This document shows positions 46,120-55,579 of a stretch of 64,000 nucleotides of DNA, piece after piece. Every line of letters starts with the position of its first letter. Positions within the stretch are counted from its first letter, which is position 1. This DNA is from JBBDNC01 sp040877875 (lineage in GTDB: Bacteria > Bacteroidota > Rhodothermia > Balneolales > Balneolaceae): positions 1 to 64,000 of the forward strand of contig JBBDNC010000146.1 in the NCBI GenBank assembly GCA_040877875.1. The letters run 5' to 3'. Below the pieces are notes generated by a model that was not told where the DNA came from, ran no database searches, and saw only the letters and a list, made by a program, of their open reading frames with translations. Position numbers and translations under genes: made by a program.

Positions 46120-47127
46120 TCAGGTGAGTTCTGAACAGATCGTTTGTGTGAAGGAAGACGTAGTTCCCTCTCCCCCGATATCGGGAGTGCAGAGTTCTTT
46201 TTTATCCTGAAGAACGGTATAGAGTGCAGACCGGATCTTGTTCATAATCTTTTTTTCCCCCAGATAATCCAGCATCATCATGGCAGATGAGAGCAGGGCA
46301 ATCGGGTTCGCCAGGTTTTTACCGACAATATCCGGTGCGGATCCGTGAACTGCCTCGAAAATAGCTGCATCCTCCCCGATATTGGCAGCTCCTGTTACGC
46401 CGAGTCCCCCGACCAGCCCGGAGGCCAGATCAGAGAGTATATCCCCGAACAGATTGGTAGTGACAATGACATCAAACCTCTGGGGACGCATGACCATCTG
46501 CATGGCCATGTTATCGACAATGAGGTCTTCGAATTCGATTTGTGGATATTTTGGAGCGATTTCTTTTCCTATCTCAAGAAAAAGACCCGTAGTCAGCTTT
46601 AAGATGTTGGCTTTGTGAACGAGGGTTACTCTTTTTCGGCCGTGAGATTTTGCATATTCAAACGCAGCCGTTATAATTTTTTCACTGGCTTTGCGTGTAA
46701 CGACTGCAATACTCTCGGCGTGTTGCCTGGCTTCGTCAATCCAGTGCTCCTTGCCAATATAAAGCCCCTGGGTATTTTCGCGGAACATGATGATGTCTAC
46801 ATCTTGATAACGAGAATCGATATTGGGAAGCGACTTGGCCGGCCGGATATTGCTGTACAGGTTGAATTCCTGTCGAAGACTGACATTCACGGAACGGAAT
46901 CCAGTGCCTACCGGGGTAGTCAAAGGCCCTTTGAGGGCGATCCTGTATTTTCGAATGGCCTCCAGTGTTTCGTCGGGAATCGGATTGTCCGTCTGCCGGT
47001 AGGCTGTGTCACCGGCAATACACTCGATCCAGTTGATGTCAGCTCCTGCCGCAGTGAGAATCTCGGTAACAGACCGGGAGATTTCCGGCCCGATTCCATC
47101 TCCGGGGATTAAAACTATATCGTGCAT
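46120..47127 (-). CDS. NAD-dependent isocitrate/isopropylmalate dehydrogenase family protein
   Basis: A 335-residue beta-decarboxylating dehydrogenase. Motifs: IVLIPGDGIGPEI, the substrate-binding NVSLRQEFNLYSNIRPAKSLP, RENTQGLYIG, VTLVHKANILKLT with the catalytic Lys, and FEAVHGSAPDIVGKNLANP with the NAD loop. SxNxxLRxEF-like spacing with IRPAKSLP resembles mitochondrial-type NAD-isocitrate dehydrogenases and homoisocitrate dehydrogenases rather than LeuB. A TCA-cycle isocitrate dehydrogenase role is most likely. Cytoplasmic, monocistronic, divergent from the MFS gene. Confidence 0.9.
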   Translation of the reverse strand: MHDIVLIPGDGIGPEISRSVTEILTAAGADINWIECIAGDTAYRQTDNPIPDETLEAIRKYRIALKGPLTTPVGTGFRSVNVSLRQEFNLYSNIRPAKSLPNIDSRYQDVDIIMFRENTQGLYIGKEHWIDEARQHAESIAVVTRKASEKIITAAFEYAKSHGRKRVTLVHKANILKLTTGLFLEIGKEIAPKYPQIEFEDLIVDNMAMQMVMRPQRFDVIVTTNLFGDILSDLASGLVGGLGVTGAANIGEDAAIFEAVHGSAPDIVGKNLANPIALLSSAMMMLDYLGEKKIMNKIRSALYTVLQDKKELCTPDIGGEGTTSSFTQTICSELT

Positions 47128-47313
47128 GGCTTGAGAGTGAATTTAGATGCAAAGGGTTCTCTTCCCATCCAAGATAACAAATTCCCGGCGGGATGTACGA
47201 CGGATACGGACTCGTCTCACACCCGGCAGTTTTGAAAGCTCCCCGTTTTTAAAATTTATTCTTTTTTTGATTCCGGAAAATGCCTATCTCTATGCGAATC
47301 CCAATACCATCTT

Positions 47314-48666
47314 ATGATTCACCGCAACCGACATAACCATTCGCGTGCATCCAAAAAGGAGATTTTTGGCTGGGCAATGTTTGATTTTGCAAATCAGTCC
47401 TACACGCTGTTGATTATTACCGTCATTTTTCCGGTGCTTTTTACGACGGTCATAGTCGGGGATGCGGAAAATGAATACCGTCTCGGGAATTTATTGTGGA
47501 GCATTGCGCTGGCAGCGAGTTATATCATGGTGGTTCTTTCGGGCCCGGTTTTTGGTGCAATTATGGACTTTTCCGCCTCCAAAAAGCGATTTCTCTTTTA
47601 TAGTTACCTGCTAACGATCGTCACGACTACCGCTCTTTACTTTGTGGAGCCCGGAATGATTATCTGGGGAGTGATACTGATCATCATTTCCAATTTCGGC
47701 TATGCCATAGGTGAAAATTTTATTGCTGCATTCCTCCCCAGCCTCGGTCCGCCGAAAGATCTTGGAAAGATTTCAGGGTTCGGGTGGGCGCTGGGGTATG
47801 TCGGCGGACTGGCATCGGCGGGGTTTGTTATCTTGTTCCTCGGGGATGCAACAGCCGAAAACTTTGATCGTATTCGGTGGGTAGGCCCCTTTGCCGCCCT
47901 GTTCTTCATGGCAGCTGCAATTCCCACCTTTATGTGGCTCAGGGAGCCGGGCCTGAAGCGTACCCTTCCACCCGGTGAATCCTTTACTTCCGTCGGCTTC
48001 AAGCGCCTGGGCAGAACACTCTCGGAAGTTTCCCATTTCAAGGACCTGGCTGTGTTTTTGATCTCTGTATTTTTTGCAATGGCCGGAATCTATATCATCA
48101 TATCCTTTGCATTCATCTACGGGGATCAGGTGGTTGGATGGGATGAGGAGGTTCGTATTTTGATGTTTGTGGTCGTTCAGGTTACGGCGGCTCTGGGGGC
48201 CTTTCTGTTTGGCCTTCTTCAGGACAGGATCGGTGTAAAATTGACTTATAACATCACTCTTGCCCTGTGGTTTGCAGGGGTTATGGGAATCTACGGGGTG
48301 ATTGACATCACTGAATGGATCAACGGATTTTTCGGAACAGGCTTTGAAGACCAATACGTTTTTTTATACATCGGAATAATCGCCGGGGTGAGCCTCGGAT
48401 CAAGTCAGTCGGCCAGCAGGGCATTGGTAGCATTGTTTACCCCTGAGGAAAAATCAGCAGAATTTTTCGGCTTTTGGGGACTATTCAACAAATTGGCCGG
48501 TGTGTTCGGAATCATCGGGCTGGGAATTCTGCAAACACAATTTGGCTTGCACCGTTCGGTCTTGTTTTGTGCCGCTTTATTTCTTGTTGCGATCGTGGTT
48601 TGCTTGTTTGTCAATCAAAAAAGGGGGGAAGAAGCAGCGGATGGCTATGACTACCGGGAATTATAA
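47314..48666 (+). CDS. MFS transporter, UMF1 (Atg22-like) family
   Basis: A 450-residue inner-membrane protein with 12 predicted helices. The opening KKEIFGWAMFDFANQSYTLLIITVIFP is the signature of the UMF1/Atg22-like branch of the major facilitator superfamily. FGWALGYVGGLASA and SLGSSQSASRALVALFTPEEKSAEFFGF further support it. Yeast Atg22 exports amino acids from the vacuole; bacterial substrates are not known. Monocistronic. Confidence 0.92.
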   Translation: MIHRNRHNHSRASKKEIFGWAMFDFANQSYTLLIITVIFPVLFTTVIVGDAENEYRLGNLLWSIALAASYIMVVLSGPVFGAIMDFSASKKRFLFYSYLLTIVTTTALYFVEPGMIIWGVILIIISNFGYAIGENFIAAFLPSLGPPKDLGKISGFGWALGYVGGLASAGFVILFLGDATAENFDRIRWVGPFAALFFMAAAIPTFMWLREPGLKRTLPPGESFTSVGFKRLGRTLSEVSHFKDLAVFLISVFFAMAGIYIIISFAFIYGDQVVGWDEEVRILMFVVVQVTAALGAFLFGLLQDRIGVKLTYNITLALWFAGVMGIYGVIDITEWINGFFGTGFEDQYVFLYIGIIAGVSLGSSQSASRALVALFTPEEKSAEFFGFWGLFNKLAGVFGIIGLGILQTQFGLHRSVLFCAALFLVAIVVCLFVNQKRGEEAADGYDYREL

Positions 48667-48974
48667 GAAACCGGTGGCCTCTCAGTACCCACGGCCCGGA
48701 GAACCTGAAAAGAAGGGATAGAGGGAAGGAATGTATACATGCCGAAACCCGAGTTCGCCAGCCGGGAAAAGCGGACGGTTAAAAATTTTTAAAAGAAAAA
48801 AAATGCATTTATGCTATAGAATGTTAACTTGTCGACGGTTTAGAATACAATGTAGTCGACATCACTGTATTTCTGAAGAAGGGTGCAAACGCATTCACTG
48901 TCCTTTTTTCTCTAAATTTTTAATAAGTATTCAAATTCAATAATAACACAACGCTTAACGATTGGAGTTTAACT
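48667..48974. other. Intergenic stretch before the H1-like gene
   Basis: 308 bp, strongly AT-rich in the second half, with no gene. GTCGAC occurs twice about 20 bp apart (near 48832 and 48854), a possible protein-binding pair. The abundant H1-like product suggests a strong promoter here, but no clear TTTG/TAnnTTTG pair was fixed. Confidence 0.35.
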
Positions 48975-49151
48975 ATGAGTAGAATAGACCAGGTAAAAAC
49001 ACTATTAAGTGAACTGGAACCGGATATGGTAAAGTTTTATGATAAGGGGAACAAAGCTGCCGGTACCCGGTCCCGCAAACACTTGCAGGATCTGAAAAAA
49101 CTGGCCCAGGAGATCCGATTGGAAATCCAGGAGATTAAAAACCGGGATTGA
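48975..49151 (+). CDS. Histone H1-like small nucleoid protein
   Basis: A 58-residue basic protein: SRIDQVKTLLSELEPDMVKF, then the hallmark YDKGNKAAGTRSRKHLQDLKK, then a lysine-rich helix. This is the short H1-like (Hc1-related) family common in Bacteroidota. It probably binds DNA without sequence preference and compacts the nucleoid. The ATG is preceded by GGAG. A strong hairpin with T-run follows 20 bp after the stop, consistent with a short, highly expressed single-gene transcript. Confidence 0.88.
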   Translation: MSRIDQVKTLLSELEPDMVKFYDKGNKAAGTRSRKHLQDLKKLAQEIRLEIQEIKNRD

Positions 49152-49170
49152 TTGAAGTTTAAAAATCAGT

Positions 49171-49205
49171 AAAAAGCCGCGTATCTAAATACGCGGCTTT
49201 TTTTA
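49171..49205 (+). terminator. Strong intrinsic terminator after the H1-like gene
   Basis: AAAAAGCCGCGTAT, loop CTAA, ATACGCGGCTTTTT: a perfect stem of 14 bp including a GC-rich core, ending in T7. It is bidirectional in form. Confidence 0.9.
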
Positions 49206-49264
49206 TTCTTTCCACTTGAACGCGTACCTTGGGTTGCGAACCGATGAAGAATGCGTGAACATGT

Positions 49265-49747
49265 ATGAAAAAAGAACCGAGCCGTAGAATTACTCCCCGT
49301 GCGATCCGTGCCTGGCAATGGTCCGCAGCCTTCGGTCAAGTTTATTATTTTGTGATCCCTGCCGGCTATGTAAGTGTTTTCGGAGCGGAACAATTTTTTC
49401 ACTACGGGATGACCCTGACTTTGGTCATCCTTGCATTTCTTCTATGGTTATTGGGAATCATCTACTTTCCCTACCTCCGATGGAAACGTTGGCGCTATTC
49501 CGTAGATATGCATGAGATCGATTTAAAGAGAGGGATTTTTGTTATTCAGCGCACACTGATTCCCCTCAGCCGTGTTCAGCACGTGGATACCCGACAGGGG
49601 CCTGTTATGAGATGGTACAAGCTTGCTTCGGTTACAATTTCTACGGCGGCTACCACCCATGAAATTCCGGCACTCGATGAAGTAACGGCTGACAAGGTGC
49701 GTGACACGATTTCCAAATTTGCACGACTTGCAGAAGAAGATGTCTGA
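49265..49747 (+). CDS. PH-domain membrane protein, YdbS-like
   Basis: A 160-residue protein with two membrane helices near residues 25-70 (VYYFVIPAGYVSVF and TLVILAFLLWLLGIIYF) followed by a bacterial PH domain (bPH2): YSVDMHEIDLKRGIFVIQRTLIPLSRVQHVDTRQGPVMRWYKLASVTI. YdbS/YdbT pairs are widespread, and in Bacillus they contribute to resistance to some bacteriocins; their molecular role is unsettled. Its last 8 bp overlap the start of the YdbT-like gene, so the two are translationally coupled. Confidence 0.9.
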   Translation: MKKEPSRRITPRAIRAWQWSAAFGQVYYFVIPAGYVSVFGAEQFFHYGMTLTLVILAFLLWLLGIIYFPYLRWKRWRYSVDMHEIDLKRGIFVIQRTLIPLSRVQHVDTRQGPVMRWYKLASVTISTAATTHEIPALDEVTADKVRDTISKFARLAEEDV

Positions 49748-51239
49748 CTATAATCGCCAACATCCTGTAGCGGCCATTACCCGTGCGGTAGATCTGGTAC
49801 GGGACAATTTGATTACCATTATTGTGTTAATGGTTGTCGGAGCCAGTGGAAGCGGGGAAGGGATGTTTTTGTGGTGGTTTGTCGGATTTTTCCTGTTTTT
49901 ACTGGTGGCGGGAACCGTTGGCTGGTGGAGATTTGTCTATCGCATGGACGAAGGGGAGTTACAAATCAAGCAGGGAGTATTTGTACGTAAAAGCCTCTAT
50001 CTAACACGCGATCGTGTTCAGGTTATTGATGTGACGGCCGGGATTATTCAACGAATGTTCGGTTTGGTAAGTGTCGAGATAAAAACGGCCGGGTCTACCT
50101 CCCGGGAGGCTTCCCTGAGTGCAGTGACTGAAAGCGAAGCCGAACGAATAACAACCCTGCTCAGAAATGGGGAAAAGAGGGGGGGTGCAGATCTGTCGGA
50201 TGATTTCCAGGTTTCTGCGGGAGAGGGGCATGGACAGGAGCCGACACCTTCCGAAAGGACCTATCGTTTACCGGGAAAAGAGTTGGTTATTGCGGCATCG
50301 ACCTCGGGAAGTTTTGGAATTGCCCTGTCAATTATCGCAACGGTTTTTTCCCAGGTTGAGCCGTTGATATCCGAAAGCCGGATATATGAGTGGCTGATAG
50401 CCTATCTGCCTTCGGAAACCGACGGTTTTTTTATCCTGACGATTTTAACCGTGTTTGTTGTGTTTGCCTGGTTGATGTCGTTCTTCGGCACCTTGTTTAA
50501 ATATGGCGACTTTTCCCTGACGTTAAATCAAAATGAGATGATCGTTCGCCGCGGAATTTTTGAAAAAAAGAGTATTACAGTCCCCTTTAACAGGATTCAG
50601 GCATTGCGGATTGTAGAAGGAGTGATGCGTCAGCCTTTTGGTTATGCATCCCTGCATGTTGAGAGCGCAGGATACGGGGATCAGCGTGAGGGGGGATCTG
50701 TTGTCATCTACCCCTTGATCAAACGAGAGGAAATTGAATTGTTTCTGGAAGAGAACCTGCCGGATTATCCTGGGGAGCTCTCTGCCTACAAGCCGGCTGC
50801 CCGGTCTGTGACGCGGTATATTGTCCGTTCAACCCTGGTTCTTGCCTTGATTATCGCCGGGATTTACTGGGTGTTGGATGCCTCTCATTGGATTTGGTTA
50901 TGTGTGCTTCCCGGTGTAATCTGGGGGTGGCTGAGGCACAAGGATGCAGCCATCGGGGCAGACCCGGAACGGTTGATCGTTCGAAGCAGAATATTGGCAC
51001 GTACTACGGCCGTGATTCGCAAGAACCGGGCCCAGGACGTAAGTTTGAGAGCGAGCTGGATTCAACAGTTTCGAAACTTTGCGAACCTTGAGGTATCGGT
51101 TGCTTCAGGGGATCAGGGCCGGAGTTTTACCATTCGTGAGCTGGAAGTCAGCACGGCTGAAGAGTTACTTCCCTGGATTGCAAGGGAAAACGGCTATGAT
51201 TTCATTTCGAACGGCCCTGTTGGGAATCTTCTAAGTTGA
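49740..51239 (+). CDS. PH-domain membrane protein, YdbT-like
   Basis: A 499-residue partner of the preceding gene with three bPH2 repeats separated by membrane helices. First: YRMDEGELQIKQGVFVRKSLYLTRDRVQVIDVTAGIIQRMFGL. Second: LNQNEMIVRRGIFEKKSITVPFNRIQALRIVEGVMRQPFGY. Third: AQDVSLRASWIQQFRNFANLEVSVASG. The frame extends upstream to 49701, but the ATG at 49740 gives the coupled 8-bp overlap and a sensible N-terminus (MSDYNRQHPVAAITRAV). It is convergent with gcvP; the two coding ends overlap by 9 bp. Confidence 0.9.
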   Translation: MSDYNRQHPVAAITRAVDLVRDNLITIIVLMVVGASGSGEGMFLWWFVGFFLFLLVAGTVGWWRFVYRMDEGELQIKQGVFVRKSLYLTRDRVQVIDVTAGIIQRMFGLVSVEIKTAGSTSREASLSAVTESEAERITTLLRNGEKRGGADLSDDFQVSAGEGHGQEPTPSERTYRLPGKELVIAASTSGSFGIALSIIATVFSQVEPLISESRIYEWLIAYLPSETDGFFILTILTVFVVFAWLMSFFGTLFKYGDFSLTLNQNEMIVRRGIFEKKSITVPFNRIQALRIVEGVMRQPFGYASLHVESAGYGDQREGGSVVIYPLIKREEIELFLEENLPDYPGELSAYKPAARSVTRYIVRSTLVLALIIAGIYWVLDASHWIWLCVLPGVIWGWLRHKDAAIGADPERLIVRSRILARTTAVIRKNRAQDVSLRASWIQQFRNFANLEVSVASGDQGRSFTIRELEVSTAEELLPWIARENGYDFISNGPVGNLLS

Positions 51240-54143
51240 AACGGCCGACGGTTCCTGTCCGTCGGAGTAGGCTTCAACCGGCACACAGGAACACATCAGG
51301 TTCCGGTCACCGTATGCATCATCAACCCGGCTCACTGCAGGCCAGAATTTATTGAAACGCAGATGGGGAACCGGGAAAGCCGCTTTTTCCCGGGTGTAGG
51401 GGCGGTCCCAGTCACCTTCCAGTAAAACCCGCTGGGTATGCGGAGCATTTTTCAGGACGTTATTTTCATGGCTGACCCGTTCTTCTTCCACTTCACGAAT
51501 TTCATTCCGGATGTGGATCATCGCATCACAGAAACGATCAAGCTCTTCTTTGGATTCACTTTCCGTCGGTTCAACCATGAGGGTTCCGGGAACCGGAAAG
51601 GACATGGTCGGTGCATGAAATCCATAATCCATCAATCGCTTGGCAACGTCGGTGGCGTCTATCCCGGCGCTTTGCCTGAACCCGCGCAGGTCGATGATAA
51701 ACTCATGGGCGGAGCGTCCGTTTCGCCCTGTATAGAGAACAGGATAATGATGTTCGAGCCGGTTCTTGAGATAGTTTGCATTTAAAATGGCGATTTTTGT
51801 TGCCCGGGTGAGTCCGTCGGCCCCCAGCATACGGATATATGCATGAGAGATCGTGAGAATACTGGCACTTCCCCACGGTGCCGCAGAAACAGCACGGATC
51901 GTCTTTTTACCGTTAATATTAATGACCGGATGATCCGGCAGATACGGTTTGAGTTTGTTGTTTACACCTATGGGACCCATGCCTGGCCCGCCTCCTCCAT
52001 GGGGAATGCAGAAAGTTTTGTGGAGATTCAGGTGACAGACATCCGCCCCGACTATTGCAGGGGTTGTGAGTCCGACCTGGGCATTCATGTTGGCTCCGTC
52101 CATATAGACGAGACCGCCATAATCGTGAATCAGCTCACAAATATCCCGGATATCATCCTCGAATACACCATGAGTGGAGGGGTAGGTGACCATCAGGGCT
52201 GCCAGACGCTGTTGGCTGGAATCGGCCTTTTCACGCAAATCATCCAAGTCGATATTTCCATGTTCGTCACATTTGGTTACAACGACCTCCATGCCAGCCA
52301 TGACAGCACTGGCAGGATTGGTGCCGTGGGCGGAGGAAGGGACGATACAGACGTCCCGCTGGCTTTCTCCGTGGTCTTTGTGATATTGCCGGATCACCAT
52401 TAACCCTGTGTACTCTCCCTGGGCTCCGGAATTGGGCTGAAGGGAGATGGCTGTGAATCCGGTGATCTCGGCCAGCCAATCTTGGATTTCCCGAAATAAT
52501 TCATGGTATCCTTCGGCCTGCTCTTTGGGTATAAAAGGGTGAAGTTTGGCGAATGAGGGCCAGGTCAGGGGAATCATTTCAGCCGTGGCATTTAATTTCA
52601 TCGTACAGGATCCCAGTGAGATCATCGAATGGGTAAGATCGAGATCCCGGTTCTCAAGTAATTTCAGGTAACGCAGCATTTCATGTTCGGAATGGAACGT
52701 GTTGAAGACCGGATGCTCCATAAAACTGCTTTTTCTCTGTAGCTCCTCCGGGAACTCCACGGATACATTTGAAGATTCTTTCGCGGGATCAAATGTATTT
52801 TTTTCTCCGGCCGCTTCTGCAAAAATATCCACCACGGTCTTCACGTCGTCCAGGTCTTTCGCTTCATCGAAGGAGATGCCCATAGAAGATTCATTGTAAC
52901 GGAGGTTGACTTCATTCCGGAGTGCGATTTTCCGGATTGAGTCGAGCTTTGAAGGCTCCGCCCGGAAAGTCAGGGTGTCGAAATACCGGTCATTTTGACG
53001 GGTATAACCGAGTTTTTGAATGCCCGCGGCAGCCAGTTTCGTGAGTCCGTGAATACGGGCGGCAATTTGCCTGATTCCTTTCGGGCCGTGATAGACTGCA
53101 TAGAAACCGGCAATGACGGCGAGAAGCACCTGGGCTGTACAGATATTGGAAGTTGCTTTTTCCCGCCGGATATGTTGTTCCCGGGTCTGAAGAGCCATAC
53201 GGTAGGCCGGATTTCCCTCCATATCCTGTGTGACTCCGATAATTCGTCCGGGCACACGTCGCTTGTGTTCCTCACGTGTAGCGAAATAAGCGGCATGGGG
53301 TCCTCCGTATCCCATTGGGACACCAAAACGCTGTGCAGTTCCAAAAACTGCATCTGCCCCCATTTCGCCGGGGGGAGTCAGAAGACTGAGACTTAGCAGA
53401 TCGGCTGCAACGGCTACGTTTACATCATTTTCGTGAGCCGCTTCTATCAATGTGGAATAATTGTGGACCGAGCCGTCCGTCCCCGGATACTGTAAAAGAA
53501 CTCCGAAAAGCTCCGGATCTTTTACATCCAGTTCATTATGATCTCCGATTACCCATTCCACCCCGAGCGGTTCGGCACGGTTGGCAAGAACATCTATCGT
53601 CTGGGGATGACAAAGCTCGGATACAAACAGCTTGAATGCTTTCTTTTTCTTTCCTCCCTTGCGCATATCCAGAAGCATGGACATCGCTTCGGCAGCCGCA
53701 GTGGCTTCATCCAGAAGGGAGGCGTTGGAAATCTCCATGCCGGTAAGATCGGTCACCATGGTTTGAAAGTTGATCAATGCTTCCAGTCTTCCCTGCGAAA
53801 TTTCAGCCTGGTAGGGTGTGTAGGAAGTATACCATCCCGGATTCTCCAAAACGTTACGTAAAATCACATTCGGGGTGAGGGTTTCATGGTAACCCATGCC
53901 TATAAAAGACCGGTAGATTTTGTTTTTCGAAGCCGTCTCTTCCAATTTTTTCAGGTAATCATCTTCACTCAGCGGAGGTGGCAGGTTCAGGGGTTTTTGC
54001 AGCCGGATATCATCCGGGACGGTTTCCTTCATCAGTGCTTCCAGCGATGAGGCACCGATCCTCTCAAGCATTTCCTTAATTTGTTCCCGATCCGGCCCAA
54101 TGTGGCGGTTGACAAATGATTCCTTCTGAAAATTTATCTGCAT
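51231..54143 (-). CDS. gcvP: Glycine dehydrogenase (decarboxylating), P protein
   Basis: A 970-residue single-chain P protein of the glycine cleavage system. It decarboxylates glycine with pyridoxal phosphate and passes the aminomethyl group to the H protein lipoyl arm. The N-terminal half has FVNRHIGPDREQIKEML and IGMGYHETLTPNVILRNVLENPGWYTSYTPYQAEISQGRLEAL. The C-terminal half has the PLP lysine Lys709 in LNLHKTFCIPHGGGGPGMGPIGV. Full length and unsplit. gcvT and gcvH are not in the window. No glycine riboswitch was recognised upstream. Confidence 0.97.
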   Translation of the reverse strand: MQINFQKESFVNRHIGPDREQIKEMLERIGASSLEALMKETVPDDIRLQKPLNLPPPLSEDDYLKKLEETASKNKIYRSFIGMGYHETLTPNVILRNVLENPGWYTSYTPYQAEISQGRLEALINFQTMVTDLTGMEISNASLLDEATAAAEAMSMLLDMRKGGKKKKAFKLFVSELCHPQTIDVLANRAEPLGVEWVIGDHNELDVKDPELFGVLLQYPGTDGSVHNYSTLIEAAHENDVNVAVAADLLSLSLLTPPGEMGADAVFGTAQRFGVPMGYGGPHAAYFATREEHKRRVPGRIIGVTQDMEGNPAYRMALQTREQHIRREKATSNICTAQVLLAVIAGFYAVYHGPKGIRQIAARIHGLTKLAAAGIQKLGYTRQNDRYFDTLTFRAEPSKLDSIRKIALRNEVNLRYNESSMGISFDEAKDLDDVKTVVDIFAEAAGEKNTFDPAKESSNVSVEFPEELQRKSSFMEHPVFNTFHSEHEMLRYLKLLENRDLDLTHSMISLGSCTMKLNATAEMIPLTWPSFAKLHPFIPKEQAEGYHELFREIQDWLAEITGFTAISLQPNSGAQGEYTGLMVIRQYHKDHGESQRDVCIVPSSAHGTNPASAVMAGMEVVVTKCDEHGNIDLDDLREKADSSQQRLAALMVTYPSTHGVFEDDIRDICELIHDYGGLVYMDGANMNAQVGLTTPAIVGADVCHLNLHKTFCIPHGGGGPGMGPIGVNNKLKPYLPDHPVININGKKTIRAVSAAPWGSASILTISHAYIRMLGADGLTRATKIAILNANYLKNRLEHHYPVLYTGRNGRSAHEFIIDLRGFRQSAGIDATDVAKRLMDYGFHAPTMSFPVPGTLMVEPTESESKEELDRFCDAMIHIRNEIREVEEERVSHENNVLKNAPHTQRVLLEGDWDRPYTREKAAFPVPHLRFNKFWPAVSRVDDAYGDRNLMCSCVPVEAYSDGQEPSAVST

Positions 54144-54703
54144 GGATTTAATTTACTTCAATTCTGATTTCATGTCAGGTGTTGTTAACAAAAACAGGGG
54201 GCATGCTGTTTCCCAAAAACCGGGTGATTTTGAGAAATCCGTGTAAACTCCCATCCGGCTGGCAGATAACACAATCATGAAACCCCATTTTTTGAGACCG
54301 GAGTTATTTGTAAAACGTACTCAGGGCTTGATTGCATGAATCGGAGGCATGGGAAAAAGTTCCTCACAGGTTGCTCAGGATTCATTGCTGAAAATCTAAC
54401 ATGACGATTGATCTTAAACCGGTTATCATGATATCCATTATAGCCAAAAGTAAAACATATCAAGATATGTTTTTTTGAAGCGAATCTCACCGCTCAAAAA
54501 CTGTCTTTTACATAGGTCGCAGGAATTTTCCCGGCCGGCTGAGAGTGGGTGGAGATCGTCTGTTTTTGGCCTCCGTCCTGGTATTCCGTGTACAAGAATA
54601 CATGGGATCTGTTGATCGGTTAAAAATTTAGCTTCAACTAAAAATTTTATTCATTCATTTGATTTTCTTATCCTTGTTCCTTTCAGACATAAATAAAGGG
54701 AAT
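54144..54703. other. Divergent intergenic region between gcvP and the ZIP gene
   Basis: 560 bp without a recognisable gene. It must carry both promoters. It was checked by eye for glycine and cobalamin riboswitch motifs; neither was seen. The AT-rich part at 54420-54480 could hold promoter elements, but nothing is specific. Confidence 0.4.
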
Positions 54704-55540
54704 ATGGAAATCGTGGAATTGCAAAACTGGTTTTTTGATCTCAATCCGGTCGTTCAGGCTTTGATGGGGGGGCTTTTTTGTTGGGGAACCACCTCACTTG
54801 GAGCGTCACTTGTATATTTTACCCGCGGGGTCGGTTACAAACTGCTTGACAGTATGCTGGGTTTTGCTGCCGGAGTGATGATCGCGGCAAGTGTCTGGTC
54901 ACTGTTGATTCCCGCAATGGAGATGTCTGCCTCACTCGGGTTGATTGAGTGGGTCCCGGCTGTTGTCGGTTTTTTGTCCGGAGCTGTGTTTTTGCGTATT
55001 TGTGATGCCTATGTACCTCATCTTCACCTGGGTCTGCCCAAATCGGAAGCCGAGGGGGTCAAAACGAAATTACACCGTGCCACTCTCCTGGTTTTGGCCA
55101 TTACCATTCACAATATTCCGGAAGGTCTTGCCGTGGGAGTTCTGTTCGGGGCGGCGGCCACCGGTATCGATCCAACCGGAACCGCTACGGTGATGGGGGC
55201 CATAGCGCTGGCCCTGGGAATCGGGATCCAGAATTTCCCGGAGGGGATGGCTGTCTCCATGCCTTTGCGCCGGGAAGGGGTTCCTGTCGGCAAAAGCTTT
55301 TTTTACGGACAAATTTCCGGTGTGGTTGAACCGGTTGCCGCAGTACTGGGGGCCGTGGCGGTCATCGCAGTCCAGCCGATCCTTCCCTATGCACTGGGTT
55401 TTGCTGCCGGTGCGATGATGTACGTGGTCATTGAGGAATTGATTCCCGAATCACAACATCACGGAAATGCTGACATTGCCACAATCGGAACGATGATCGG
55501 TTTTTGTGTGATGATGATCCTGGATGTCGCCCTTGGGTAG
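54704..55540 (+). CDS. ZIP-family metal transporter
   Basis: A 278-residue inner-membrane protein with eight helices. The metal-pathway helices are clear: HNIPEGLAVGVLFG (TM4) and QNFPEGMAVSMPLRREG (TM5), with a variable loop between TM3 and TM4. GVVEPVAAVLGA and VIEELIPESQHH follow. It would take up Zn2+ or other divalent metals. ATG 54704 is preceded by AAAGGGA and starts just before the first helix; the longer frame from 54659 adds 15 unlikely residues. Zinc is the usual substrate, though GufA/ZupT-type members also carry iron or manganese. Confidence 0.93.
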   Translation: MEIVELQNWFFDLNPVVQALMGGLFCWGTTSLGASLVYFTRGVGYKLLDSMLGFAAGVMIAASVWSLLIPAMEMSASLGLIEWVPAVVGFLSGAVFLRICDAYVPHLHLGLPKSEAEGVKTKLHRATLLVLAITIHNIPEGLAVGVLFGAAATGIDPTGTATVMGAIALALGIGIQNFPEGMAVSMPLRREGVPVGKSFFYGQISGVVEPVAAVLGAVAVIAVQPILPYALGFAAGAMMYVVIEELIPESQHHGNADIATIGTMIGFCVMMILDVALG

Positions 55541-55579
55541 GCACCTACAGCCCCCTTGCCTTAACGCCACATTTTGTAA

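Noticed and set aside
52970..53353. Open frames on either strand within gcvP
   Set aside because: They overlap a full-length conserved gene and show no protein likeness.
54144..54703. Glycine riboswitch upstream of gcvP
   Set aside because: The conserved aptamer words were not found on either strand by eye.
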